Of a stretch of 64,000 bases of DNA, positions 56,871 through 64,000 are shown piece after piece. The notes below the pieces were generated by a model. The model made no database searches. It had not been told where the DNA came from and saw only the letters and a program-made list of their open reading frames with translations. The position numbers and the translations under genes are program-made. Origin of the DNA: WHSW01 sp963767285 (GTDB lineage Bacteria > Actinomycetota > Thermoleophilia > Solirubrobacterales > 70-9); NCBI GenBank assembly GCA_963767285.1, contig CAVYDJ010000002.1, positions 1,054,001 through 1,118,000 on the forward strand, read 5' to 3'. The first letter of the stretch is position 1. Each line of letters opens with the position of its first letter.

Positions 56871-59144
56871 TCAGCTGCAGTACGAGGCGGCGGCGCTGTC
56901 GATCAGGCCGATCAGGGAGCAGCGGGCGCCGTCGACCTCGGAGGCCGGGAGATTCGTGTTGTGAGCGGCGGTCGCCTGGCTGCCGAAGGTGTCGCGGGCG
57001 ACGGCCATGGCCTCGGCGCCGCGGCCCTGCGCGGCGAGGGCTGTGAGCAGCTCGTAGTCCTCGCGGCCGTCGCGGATGCGCTTCAGGCGCATCGACTCGA
57101 TCGGGATGTCGTGGCTGCCGCCGATCGCGGGCGCGTCGGAGGTGCCGTTGACGCTGCCGGGGTAGAAGAGGTTGCCGTCGCCGTTGGCGCCGAAGTCGTA
57201 CTGGTTCGACCACGCGGTCTGCAGGCTGTTGACGGTGTCCCAGTAGAGCTCGCCCTGCAGTCCGTACATGAACCCGAGCCAGCCGATCGCGCGGGCCTGT
57301 GAGGCCGGCTGGTCGATCGCGTAACCGGGGTAGTCCTGCGTCTCGGAGTCCTCTTCCTCGCTGCAGCCGTAGCTCGAGCAGGAGGTGTAGAACCAGGCCT
57401 GCTTGGTGCCGGAGCCGCCGGAGCCGGAGAGGAAGCTGTTGTACGCCGGGCGGGTGCCCGCCAGCTCGATGACGTTCGGCACGAGGATGTCGACCTCGGC
57501 GTCCAGATTGATCCTCCCGAGCCCCTGGGCCTCCTGGGCGCTTGCGGCGCTGTCGGTAACGAGCGTGTTGACGCCGGGCCAGACCTTCCGCGCCTGACGC
57601 GCGTTTCGGGCGCAGTCGTTCCAGTCGTCGAAGTTGTAGGTGGTGGTCGCCGTCATCGACGGCTCGTCGCAGGCGTAGGCGACGAAGCGATCCTCGAACC
57701 CGTTGGTGGTCGCCAGCGTGCGCCACTGGGACAGGCACACCGGGTTGTTGATGCACGGCCACATCGCGGTCACCGACGTCATCCGGGCGCCCGACATCTG
57801 CGGCGGCACGGTTCCGGCGAGGCCGGGGTCGGTGCCGTCGACGAGCGGCTTGACGTACTTGTTGAACATCGAGGTCGTCGGAGCGTCCTCGTATGCGCCC
57901 GGGATCGGGTTGGCGATCGTCATCCGGTTCTGCAGGCCGGCCCGGGCGTAGAGGTAGGTCAGGTTCCAGGCGTGGCTCTCGTTCGGGCCGCACCACTCCT
58001 CGCCCGTGTGGGCGCCGCACGGCTGCTGGCCGGGAGGCGTCATCAGGAAGAGGCTCGGCAGGCTCGAGGTCGAGGGCATCGCGAGCGCGATGACGGCGAC
58101 CGAGACCGGGACCGTCGCGACCGTGCCGCCCGCGCTGGTGACCTCGATCGAGCCCTCATAGGTGCCGGGCGCGGTGCCGGCGGGGACGAAGACGTCGACC
58201 CAGGCCGTGAGCTCGTCGTTGGCGGCGACGTCGTAGGGGAAGGCGGCGCGGTCCTCGTTGTAGAAGGAATCGCGCTCGGGGATCAGGGCGTCGGGCCAGC
58301 GGCCCTCGGCGCCGAGGGCAGAGGAGCGGGGCTTGCCGGCCGCGGCCTCGACGGTGTAGTAGGCCTCGCGGTAGATCGTGACGTCATCGCTCGAGATCGT
58401 CGCTCCGTTCGGGCCGGCGAGATCACCGGCGAGCGAGACGCCGACGCCGCTCAGGCCCTCGGGCCCGGCCTGGACGTTGACCTGGAAGGACTCGTACTCG
58501 TTCTGCGCGGCGGCGAGGCGGGCGCTGGTCGTGCCGCCGGCCGGCGTCTTGACGTCGGGGCGGAGGGTCTCGGTCGGGCCGAAGACCTGGACCGGGCCGC
58601 TCACGGGGGTGACGTCGTCGCTGCTCTTTGTCCGGATCCTGGCGTACGCAGCGCGGACCTGGGTGCCGAAGCCGGGCTCGGACACGAACCGGGCCCGCAG
58701 GTCGCTCAGCGCGATGCCGTTCGGGACCTTGAACTGGAAGCTGCGCCACTTCGAGCCCTGACCCGGGGCGATCCGGCGGCCACCGAGCACCCGGCCCCGC
58801 GACGAGACCTCGACCGTCATCCCGCCGTCGCTCGCCGTCTTGCCGGCGAACCAGAGACGGGCCTTGCGGACATCCCGGCCCTTGGCGAGCGTCTGCGGGG
58901 CGAGTCGAACGTCCGCCACTCGGCCGTCGGGGCCGGCGGCGATGTAGTCGCCCTTCGGCAGGCCCTTGCTCGCCGAGGTGTCGTCGTCGAGGGCCTGCGC
59001 GGCGGTCTCGGCGCCGACCTGCATCCACTCGTTCCTGACGTCGCTGGTGGGGCGGACGATCATGGCGGCGTCGGCGCGGGCGGTCACCGCGAGGAACGCG
59101 AAAATCGCGATCCCGACCCCGATGAGGCCGGTGAGCCTGGACAT
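56871..59144 (-). CDS. Secreted DUF4091 / GH123-like protein
   Basis: 757 residues from ATG 59144 (GTG 59180 is an alternative), with a signal peptide (LTGLIGVGIAIFAFLAVTAR, cleavage near ADA-A). N-terminal half: two beta-sandwich-like parts, with a DNRT-like segment VRKARLWFAGKTA and a second that precedes WPDALIPERDSFYNED. C-terminal half: a TIM-barrel-like region with FEDRFVAYACDEPSMTAT near 495-510 and the DUF4091 ending MRLKRIRDGREDYELLTAL. GH123 N-acetylgalactosaminidases share DUF4091 and an adjacent Asp-Glu catalytic pair, so DEP may be the active site. Many Cys suggest disulfides. Glycan substrate is inference. The 140-bp gap before the GT4 gene shows nothing clear. Confidence 0.75.
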   Translation of the reverse strand: MSRLTGLIGVGIAIFAFLAVTARADAAMIVRPTSDVRNEWMQVGAETAAQALDDDTSASKGLPKGDYIAAGPDGRVADVRLAPQTLAKGRDVRKARLWFAGKTASDGGMTVEVSSRGRVLGGRRIAPGQGSKWRSFQFKVPNGIALSDLRARFVSEPGFGTQVRAAYARIRTKSSDDVTPVSGPVQVFGPTETLRPDVKTPAGGTTSARLAAAQNEYESFQVNVQAGPEGLSGVGVSLAGDLAGPNGATISSDDVTIYREAYYTVEAAAGKPRSSALGAEGRWPDALIPERDSFYNEDRAAFPYDVAANDELTAWVDVFVPAGTAPGTYEGSIEVTSAGGTVATVPVSVAVIALAMPSTSSLPSLFLMTPPGQQPCGAHTGEEWCGPNESHAWNLTYLYARAGLQNRMTIANPIPGAYEDAPTTSMFNKYVKPLVDGTDPGLAGTVPPQMSGARMTSVTAMWPCINNPVCLSQWRTLATTNGFEDRFVAYACDEPSMTATTTYNFDDWNDCARNARQARKVWPGVNTLVTDSAASAQEAQGLGRINLDAEVDILVPNVIELAGTRPAYNSFLSGSGGSGTKQAWFYTSCSSYGCSEEEDSETQDYPGYAIDQPASQARAIGWLGFMYGLQGELYWDTVNSLQTAWSNQYDFGANGDGNLFYPGSVNGTSDAPAIGGSHDIPIESMRLKRIRDGREDYELLTALAAQGRGAEAMAVARDTFGSQATAAHNTNLPASEVDGARCSLIGLIDSAAASYCS

Positions 59145-59283
59145 TTGTCCGAGGGGCAGCTGAGTCTGGCCGATGCGCACAGTGCTCTTGGCATCGGGCC
59201 AGGCACCGGTTCGGGTCAGTCAGTGGACCCCAGGTGGACATTTATCCGAAACGAACGCGTTCTTGCAGGCCTAGCACCCGGAT

Positions 59284-60369
59284 TCAGCCCGCGGCAGTGC
59301 CCAGGAGCTCGAACAGCCGCGCCGAGGCGTGCGCGGGCTCGCAGCGCTCGCGGGCGAACGCGCGGCCGGCGTCGCCGACGCGGTCGTTGAGGTCGCGGTC
59401 GCTCAGGTACGGCCGGATCGCGGCCGCGAGCAGCTCAGGTTCGGGACGGTCGATGAGCGTGCCGGTGACGCCGTCGAGGAGTCCCTCCGCGGTGCCGCCG
59501 CCCCGCGTCGCGACGACGGGGACCCCCACCCAGCTTGCCTCGAGCATCGCACCGCTCAGGCCCTCGAGCCCAAAGCCCTGCTCGTCGCGGTGAGTTGCAT
59601 TGACCAGCACGTCCAGGGTGGGGAGGAGGGTCGCCGGGTCCACGTGCCCCGGGAGCTCGACCGCGTCGGCGACGCCGAGCTCGGCGGCCAGGCGACCCAG
59701 CTCCTCGCCGTGTCGCGCTCCCGGGGCGGCCTCGTCGCCGGCGAGGATCAGCCGGAGGTCCGGGAACTCGCCCCGCAGCAGCGCCACCGCGCGGATGACC
59801 CGGTCGAGGCCCTTGTATGAGGTCAGCCGGCCGACCATCCCGATCCGCCGCGCCGGCCGGTCGGGGTCTCGCCGGAGGTCAACCGCGAGGGTGACCGGCG
59901 GAAAGACCACGCCGAGGCGGCGGCGGCGGAACGGCCCCAGTCCGGCGAGCACGGCCTCGCTGACGCCGATCACGCCCTTGACCGTGGCCGCGGTCGGCCG
60001 CGCCAGGCTGCCGTCGTAGGAGAAGTCGACCTTGTGCCAGACGACGGGCACGCCGGTCAACCGCCCCGCGGGGGCGGCCATGATCGCCGCCTTGATCCCC
60101 ATCGCCCAGACGACGTCCGGGCGCTCGCGGCGGATGAGGCTGCGCAGCATGCGCGTGAAGCGCAGGACCCGCCGGACGGTCGGCCGGCCCTCGTAGCCGG
60201 CTTCGACCTCGGGTCGCTCGCCGCGCTCGCTCAGCGTCTTCGCGAGCGGCCCGTCCTCGATCAGGAGGATTCGTGCCTCGACGTCACCGGGCCGGTGGGC
60301 GAGAAAGCTCGCGAACGTGAGCTCGGCGCCGCCGGCCCCGGCGTGTGACGAGATCGCGAGCACCCTCAT
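59284..60369 (-). CDS. Family 4 glycosyltransferase
   Basis: 361 residues, GT-B fold. N-terminus MRVLAISSHAGAGGAELTFA binds the acceptor side; the donor half has IGMVGRLTSYKGLDRVIRAV, LILAGDEAAPGA and the EX7E-type LEGLSGAMLEASWVGVPVVA near 285-305. The ATG overlaps the stop of the FemAB-like gene by 4 nt. Probably builds a surface glycan together with the neighbouring deacetylase and GT2. Donor sugar unknown. Confidence 0.87.
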   Translation of the reverse strand: MRVLAISSHAGAGGAELTFASFLAHRPGDVEARILLIEDGPLAKTLSERGERPEVEAGYEGRPTVRRVLRFTRMLRSLIRRERPDVVWAMGIKAAIMAAPAGRLTGVPVVWHKVDFSYDGSLARPTAATVKGVIGVSEAVLAGLGPFRRRRLGVVFPPVTLAVDLRRDPDRPARRIGMVGRLTSYKGLDRVIRAVALLRGEFPDLRLILAGDEAAPGARHGEELGRLAAELGVADAVELPGHVDPATLLPTLDVLVNATHRDEQGFGLEGLSGAMLEASWVGVPVVATRGGGTAEGLLDGVTGTLIDRPEPELLAAAIRPYLSDRDLNDRVGDAGRAFARERCEPAHASARLFELLGTAAG

Positions 60370-61478
60370 TCCGGTGATCCCCGGAGTGACCGCAGCCGGC
60401 GCTTGAGGCCCTCCGGCGCGGCGGCGCCGGCGGCGCGGCGGGCTCGGGCGAGAGCCAGCCGGAACCGGACCTGCAGCCCGGCCGCTCCGCCGGGGACGAT
60501 CGCGACCGAGACCAGTTCGTCGGCGTCGTCGGTGAGCCGCAGCTTGTATGCCTGATCGCCGCTGCCGAGATCGAGCCGGTCACAGCCGAGCTCGATCGCG
60601 TCGGCGACCGCGGCCAGGATCGCCTGCACGCCTGGGCTCGCGTTGCGGTACTCGTCGTCGAAGCCGCCGTTCCAGAAGGCCAGCTCGCCGCCGGCCTCGA
60701 TGAACAGCTGCGCGGAGACGGCCGAGGTCTCGGTCGCGATCGTCCAGAGCCGGAACCGGTTGGCCGGGATCAGCTCGCGCCCGGCGTCGGCGAGCATCGC
60801 ATCGATCCCCGGCGCGAACGCGTCGGAGGGCCGGTCGCCGCGCCGTCCGAAGTGCAGCCGCTCCAGCTCGGCGATGTCGCCCTCCGCGCCGGCCACCTCG
60901 GTGAGGCGAAAGGTGGCGCCCATCTCGTCGAGCGCGCGGCGGCGGCGGCGCATCTGCTGGCGGAAGTTGCTGCTGCGGCCCTGCAGCCATTCCTCGTACG
61001 ACCCCGCCGTGATCCGGATCGCGGGCGCCGTCTCGGTGCCGAGCTCGACCACCCGCGCGGCGCAGGCCTCGGCCAGCAGCGCCGGCCACGGCGACGACGC
61101 CTCGTTCCCGTCGAGCTGGATCAGCGCCGGTCGCGGACGGCAGTCCGCCAGCGCCGACGCGATGGCTGCGGCGACCTCGCGCTCGCGGCCGGCGACCGCC
61201 AGCGGAGCGGTCCGCGCGCACACCGGCGACGCGAGCAGCCGGTAGCGGCCCCGCACGGCGAAGAACGGGGCGATCCCGATCACCGCGGCGCCTTCGCGGA
61301 CGACCACCGCCCGCAGCTGCGCTCCCGCGGGTGCCGCGTGGCGCCACCAGCCAAGCTGCCAGGCTGGCGCGCAGTACGGCCTGCGGTTGGCCACCGCGAG
61401 CCGGTCCCAGTCGTCGCGCACTGGGTCGAGCGCCGACTCCGACTCGGCCAGCTCTGCCCGGACTGGGTCGGAGGACAC
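60366..61478 (-). CDS. FemAB/CelD (BioF2)-like acyltransferase
   Basis: 370 residues with a GNAT-like fold of the Acetyltransf_6 (CelD/FemAB) kind. Typical parts: VRDDWDRLAVANRRPYCAPA at the N-terminus, SSNFRQQMRRRRRALDEMGA in the middle, and the C-terminal AIELGCDRLDLGSGDQAYKLRL, where the G-x-G-x-x-x-Y-K pattern is a family hallmark. FNGG-like AFWNGGFDDEYRNASPGVQA is also present. GTG 61478 is chosen, with CATACT 6 nt upstream. Coupled to GT4. Such enzymes appear in exopolysaccharide and PEP-CTERM loci; acceptor unknown. Confidence 0.82.
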   Translation of the reverse strand: MSSDPVRAELAESESALDPVRDDWDRLAVANRRPYCAPAWQLGWWRHAAPAGAQLRAVVVREGAAVIGIAPFFAVRGRYRLLASPVCARTAPLAVAGREREVAAAIASALADCRPRPALIQLDGNEASSPWPALLAEACAARVVELGTETAPAIRITAGSYEEWLQGRSSNFRQQMRRRRRALDEMGATFRLTEVAGAEGDIAELERLHFGRRGDRPSDAFAPGIDAMLADAGRELIPANRFRLWTIATETSAVSAQLFIEAGGELAFWNGGFDDEYRNASPGVQAILAAVADAIELGCDRLDLGSGDQAYKLRLTDDADELVSVAIVPGGAAGLQVRFRLALARARRAAGAAAPEGLKRRLRSLRGSPE

Positions 61479-61536
61479 GCGCGCAGTATGCCGCGCCGGT
61501 ACGTCAGACCCCTCGACTAGCCTGCCCGGCGACGCA

Positions 61537-62337
61537 ATGGGTATCCGCACACGCCTGTCCCGCCCCCCGCTGGTCCTGCTCTACCACTCGCTGGGCACGC
61601 CCCTGCAGCGCAACCAGGACTCGGCGAACCTGATGCTCGACGTCGATCGCTTCCGGGAACAGGTCGGGAGGCTGCGCAAGCGCGGCTATGAGTTCCTGAA
61701 GCTGACCGACTGGTTCGCCCGCGTCGAGGACGGCCGTGCCCCGGAGGGCGCCTGCGCGCTGACGTTCGACGACGGCAGCAGCGACATGCACTCGATCCTG
61801 CCCGGCCTGCTCGAGGAGTTCGACGCGACGGCGACGATCTTCGTCTGCCCCGGCCTGCTCGGCAAGCCGCACTTCGCGATCACGGGCGACGCCGGGGTGC
61901 GCCTGGTCACCAGGGAGGAACTCTTGGAGCTGGCGGCCAACGATCGGATCGAGCTCGGCTCGCACACCAACGAGCACACCTGCATGGATGACACCACCGC
62001 CGAGGAGGCGTACGCGCTGATGCACGACTCCCGGGTCGCGCTCGAGGACCTGATCGGCAAGCCGGTGACGAGCTTCGCCTATCCGCGCTGCGGCTACTCC
62101 CCGGCCTGCCCGGAAGCCGCGGAGCGGGCCGGCTACGAGGTCGCCACGACCTGTGCGCCCGCCGGGGGCGTGCTGCGATACGAGCTGAGCCGCGAGTCGA
62201 TCACGTCGCTCGACGGACGGCTCTCGTTCGCGCTCAAGTCGCGCAAGATGTGGGAGCCGCTGTACGCGTCCTGGCCCGGACGGACGGCCAGCCGGATCCT
62301 CCGCGGGCGCCGCCATCCGGACCAGCCTCCAAAGTAG
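61537..62337 (+). CDS. Polysaccharide deacetylase (NodB domain)
   Basis: 266 residues. NodB motifs: LLYHSLG near the N-terminus, the catalytic base and metal Asp in CALTFDDGSSDM (near 80-85), the metal-binding His pair in LGSHTNEHTCM and the FAYPRCGYSP motif near 185. It removes N-acetyl groups from sugar polymers. No signal peptide is visible, so it may act in the cytoplasm on a lipid-linked glycan or be exported by another route. Divergent from the FemAB-like gene, and a GT2 gene follows after 4 nt. Confidence 0.87.
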   Translation: MGIRTRLSRPPLVLLYHSLGTPLQRNQDSANLMLDVDRFREQVGRLRKRGYEFLKLTDWFARVEDGRAPEGACALTFDDGSSDMHSILPGLLEEFDATATIFVCPGLLGKPHFAITGDAGVRLVTREELLELAANDRIELGSHTNEHTCMDDTTAEEAYALMHDSRVALEDLIGKPVTSFAYPRCGYSPACPEAAERAGYEVATTCAPAGGVLRYELSRESITSLDGRLSFALKSRKMWEPLYASWPGRTASRILRGRRHPDQPPK

Positions 62338-62341
62338 GCGC

Positions 62342-63346
62342 GTGCAGGAAACGGGCTCCGAGCCGATCGCGGTCGTCCTGACCGTGCTCGACGACCGCGA
62401 GGACCTGGAGGGGACGCTCGCGGCGCTCGACGGGCAGTCGCGGACGCCCGACGAGCTCCTGTTCGTGGACGGCGGCTCGACCGACGGCACCCGCGAGCTG
62501 CTCGCCGAGTGGGCGGCGACGCGGGGCTGGGCGCGGGTGATCGACGCTCCGCAGACGAACATCTCCGAGGGCCGGAACGTCGGGGTGACCGAGGCCGCCG
62601 CCGAATGGATCACCTGTACCGACGCCGGGTGCCGGCCCGATCCCGGGTGGCTGGAGGCGTTTGCCGCCGCGCGGCCGAACCGTGACTTCCTGGCCGGGGT
62701 CTGGGTGGTCGACGGCCGGACCGCGTTCGAGCGCTGCGTCGGGATCGCGGGTCATCCGGACGTCGACGAGATCGAGTCTCCCTCGCGGCTGGTCCGGATC
62801 TCGCAGGCGCTCTTCGGGCGAAGCTACTCCTCCGATCAGGCGACAGGCCGCTCGATGGCCTTCACGAAGCGGGCCTGGGAGGGGGCGGGCGGCTTTCCCT
62901 CCAACCTGTACGCGGGCGAGGATGTCGCCTTCAGCCGCGCCGTGCACCAGGCCGGCTTTGCGGCCGCGCTCGTCCCGGCCGCCGCCGTGAAGTGGCGTCC
63001 GCGCGGTGGTTGGCCGGCGACCGCGCGGATGTACTTCAGCTACGCGCGCGGTGACATCCGCACGCCGCCCCGGCGCGCGCACGCTGTTCGCGCGGTCGGA
63101 CTGGCGATCGCGATCGCGCTGATCGCGCTCCTCGGCCCGATCGGGCTGATCCCCGTCGCGGCCGGCGCCGCGCTCTATCTCGCCCACCCGTACTCGCGGG
63201 CGCTGCGCTCCCCGATGCCGTGGTACGAGTACATCTGGCGGGTCCCGCTGCTGGTCGTGCTGAAGGACCTGGCGAACCTCGCGGGCGCGGCCGTCGGGCT
63301 GCTCGACATGGCGCTCCGCCGCCGCCAGCCGCGGCCCGGCGGTTAG
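62342..63346 (+). CDS. Family 2 glycosyltransferase with C-terminal membrane helices
   Basis: 334 residues from GTG 62342. GT-A motifs: VVLTVLDDREDLEGTLAALD, LFVDGGSTDGTRELL, SEGRNVGVTEAAAEWI with TDAGCRPDPG as the metal site, and YAGEDVAFSRAVHQAGF. Two hydrophobic segments (about 255-285 VGLAIAIALIALLGPIGLIP and 290-310) and a membrane-adjacent tail follow, so it is membrane-bound. Starts 4 nt after the deacetylase stop, giving a two-gene operon for glycan assembly. Confidence 0.86.
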   Translation: MQETGSEPIAVVLTVLDDREDLEGTLAALDGQSRTPDELLFVDGGSTDGTRELLAEWAATRGWARVIDAPQTNISEGRNVGVTEAAAEWITCTDAGCRPDPGWLEAFAAARPNRDFLAGVWVVDGRTAFERCVGIAGHPDVDEIESPSRLVRISQALFGRSYSSDQATGRSMAFTKRAWEGAGGFPSNLYAGEDVAFSRAVHQAGFAAALVPAAAVKWRPRGGWPATARMYFSYARGDIRTPPRRAHAVRAVGLAIAIALIALLGPIGLIPVAAGAALYLAHPYSRALRSPMPWYEYIWRVPLLVVLKDLANLAGAAVGLLDMALRRRQPRPGG

Positions 63347-63349
63347 ATG

Positions 63350-64000
63350 CTAGGCCGCCGAGCGCGGGCGGAGCGTCGGGATCAGCTCGATCAGCCGGCC
63401 CAGCGCGGCTTCGTCGCGGTCGAAGGCGTCCCGGGCGGCCAGCATTCCGCTCGCCTCTGCGACCGCGACGGCAAACCGCAGTCGCTCGAGGCTCGCTCGC
63501 CTCTGCGTGCCCACGATCTCGACCGCCCGCTCGAACAGCATCGCGCGGTCCTCGGCCGTGGCGAGGCCGGCCCAGAGCTGCATCAGGTCGAGCCCGGCGG
63601 GGCCGTATCTGGAGCGCTCCCAGTCGATCACCCAGGCAACTCCCTCGTCGATCAGGATGTTCTTGGAGTTGAAGTCGCGGTGGCACGTCACCTTGGGGAG
63701 GTCGGTTTCGGCGAGCTCGCGCCGCGCCGCGCGCAGATCGCGGAAGCTGATCGAGCCCATCGCCGCGGTCCCGACCTGCAGCAGCCCGGCGACGCGGGTG
63801 ACCCCGCCCCTCCGGTACGCCAGCTTTGGAAGCCGTAGCGACGCGATCTCGGCCGCCGCCGCCGCCGCCGCGTCGACGGCGGCCTCGCCCACCAGGGGGT
63901 CCCAGCCGACCGCCCGCTCCAGCATCCAGCCGGGCCCCTGCTCCAGCACCGGGGGCGCCCGCAGCGGCCCCTCGTCGCCGACGATGCCCCGGACCGCCGC
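63350..64000 (-). CDS. Aminoglycoside-phosphotransferase-like kinase, C-terminal part (runs off the right edge)
   Basis: The frame is open from the stop at 63350 to the window edge, about 216 codons. The Brenner motif is KVTCHRDFNSKNILIDEGVA (H-R-D-x-x-x-x-N) and the metal Asp is in WVIDWERSRYGPAGLDLMQL (ID-W-E), as in APH/choline-kinase-like enzymes. The N-terminal ATP-binding lobe lies outside the window. With glycan genes beside it, a sugar or small-molecule kinase role is as likely as antibiotic resistance. Convergent with the GT2 gene, 3 nt apart. Confidence 0.8.
   Translation of the reverse strand, partial: AAVRGIVGDEGPLRAPPVLEQGPGWMLERAVGWDPLVGEAAVDAAAAAAAEIASLRLPKLAYRRGGVTRVAGLLQVGTAAMGSISFRDLRAARRELAETDLPKVTCHRDFNSKNILIDEGVAWVIDWERSRYGPAGLDLMQLWAGLATAEDRAMLFERAVEIVGTQRRASLERLRFAVAVAEASGMLAARDAFDRDEAALGRLIELIPTLRPRSAA

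Overview
This is a high-GC window with short gene gaps, many 1-4 nt start/stop overlaps (ATGA, GTGA, TGATG) and many starts placed 6-9 nt after a TAnnnT -10 box, as expected for leaderless mRNAs. Together with the protein families present (KimA-like K+ importer, DUF3089, CHRD, LVIVD, a small secreted protein starting MRLNQGMRSKLTYANVV), it points to an actinobacterium, most likely class Thermoleophilia (Solirubrobacterales and relatives). That placement is inference from family resemblance, not from a database search.

Layout. 0-6 kb: the 5' end of a beta-lactamase-family gene, a frameshifted secreted beta-propeller gene coupled to a sulfatase, a membrane EAL phosphodiesterase, and an alpha/beta hydrolase-GNAT pair. 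5.9-13.9 kb: an intact tRNA-Cys followed by a block that ends in a perfect 46-bp copy of the tRNA 3' half, so it looks like a tRNA-targeted island. It holds a kdpE-kdpD-kimA-type potassium operon, a wrecked tyrosine integrase (N-terminal segment inverted, frameshift near the C-terminus), RNase P RNA (rnpB), a secreted protein, a probable truncated c-di-AMP riboswitch and a decayed IS30 transposase. 13.9-22.0 kb: a second block of similar length that ends in a degenerate tRNA-Cys-like remnant; it carries two methyltransferases, a sugar aminotransferase, an epimerase, a nucleotidyltransferase and a glycosyltransferase (surface-glycan type), plus a lipoprotein and an LVIVD protein.

22-26 kb: a small NRPS-like group with the parts of a formylating initiation module as separate genes (formyltransferase, carrier protein, adenylation enzyme) plus a luciferase-like monooxygenase. 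26-36 kb: DUF3089 hydrolase, a one-piece sigma/anti-sigma/transmembrane/PPG-repeat protein, HD-GYP protein, NfeD-like protein, RTX-like protein coupled to a phospholipase C, cytochrome P450, tRNA-Val, a 19-residue hydrophobic peptide with its ribosome site inside a hairpin, and a penicillin-acylase-family enzyme. 36-44 kb: a polytopic membrane protein, a CHRD protein, then a coupled cassette of NAD-synthase-like ATP-pyrophosphatase, asparagine synthetase-like amidotransferase, acyl carrier protein and AMP-ligase, facing a GNAT gene.

44-56.5 kb is the housekeeping core: thrS, infC-rpmI-rplT, a SpoU-type RNA methyltransferase, pheS-pheT and argC-argJ-argB-argD, all on the + strand and mostly overlapping. 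56.5-64 kb: a Thr-rich membrane protein, a secreted DUF4091/GH123-like protein and a second surface-glycan group (GT4, FemAB/CelD-like acyltransferase, polysaccharide deacetylase, GT2), ending in a phosphotransferase gene cut by the window edge.
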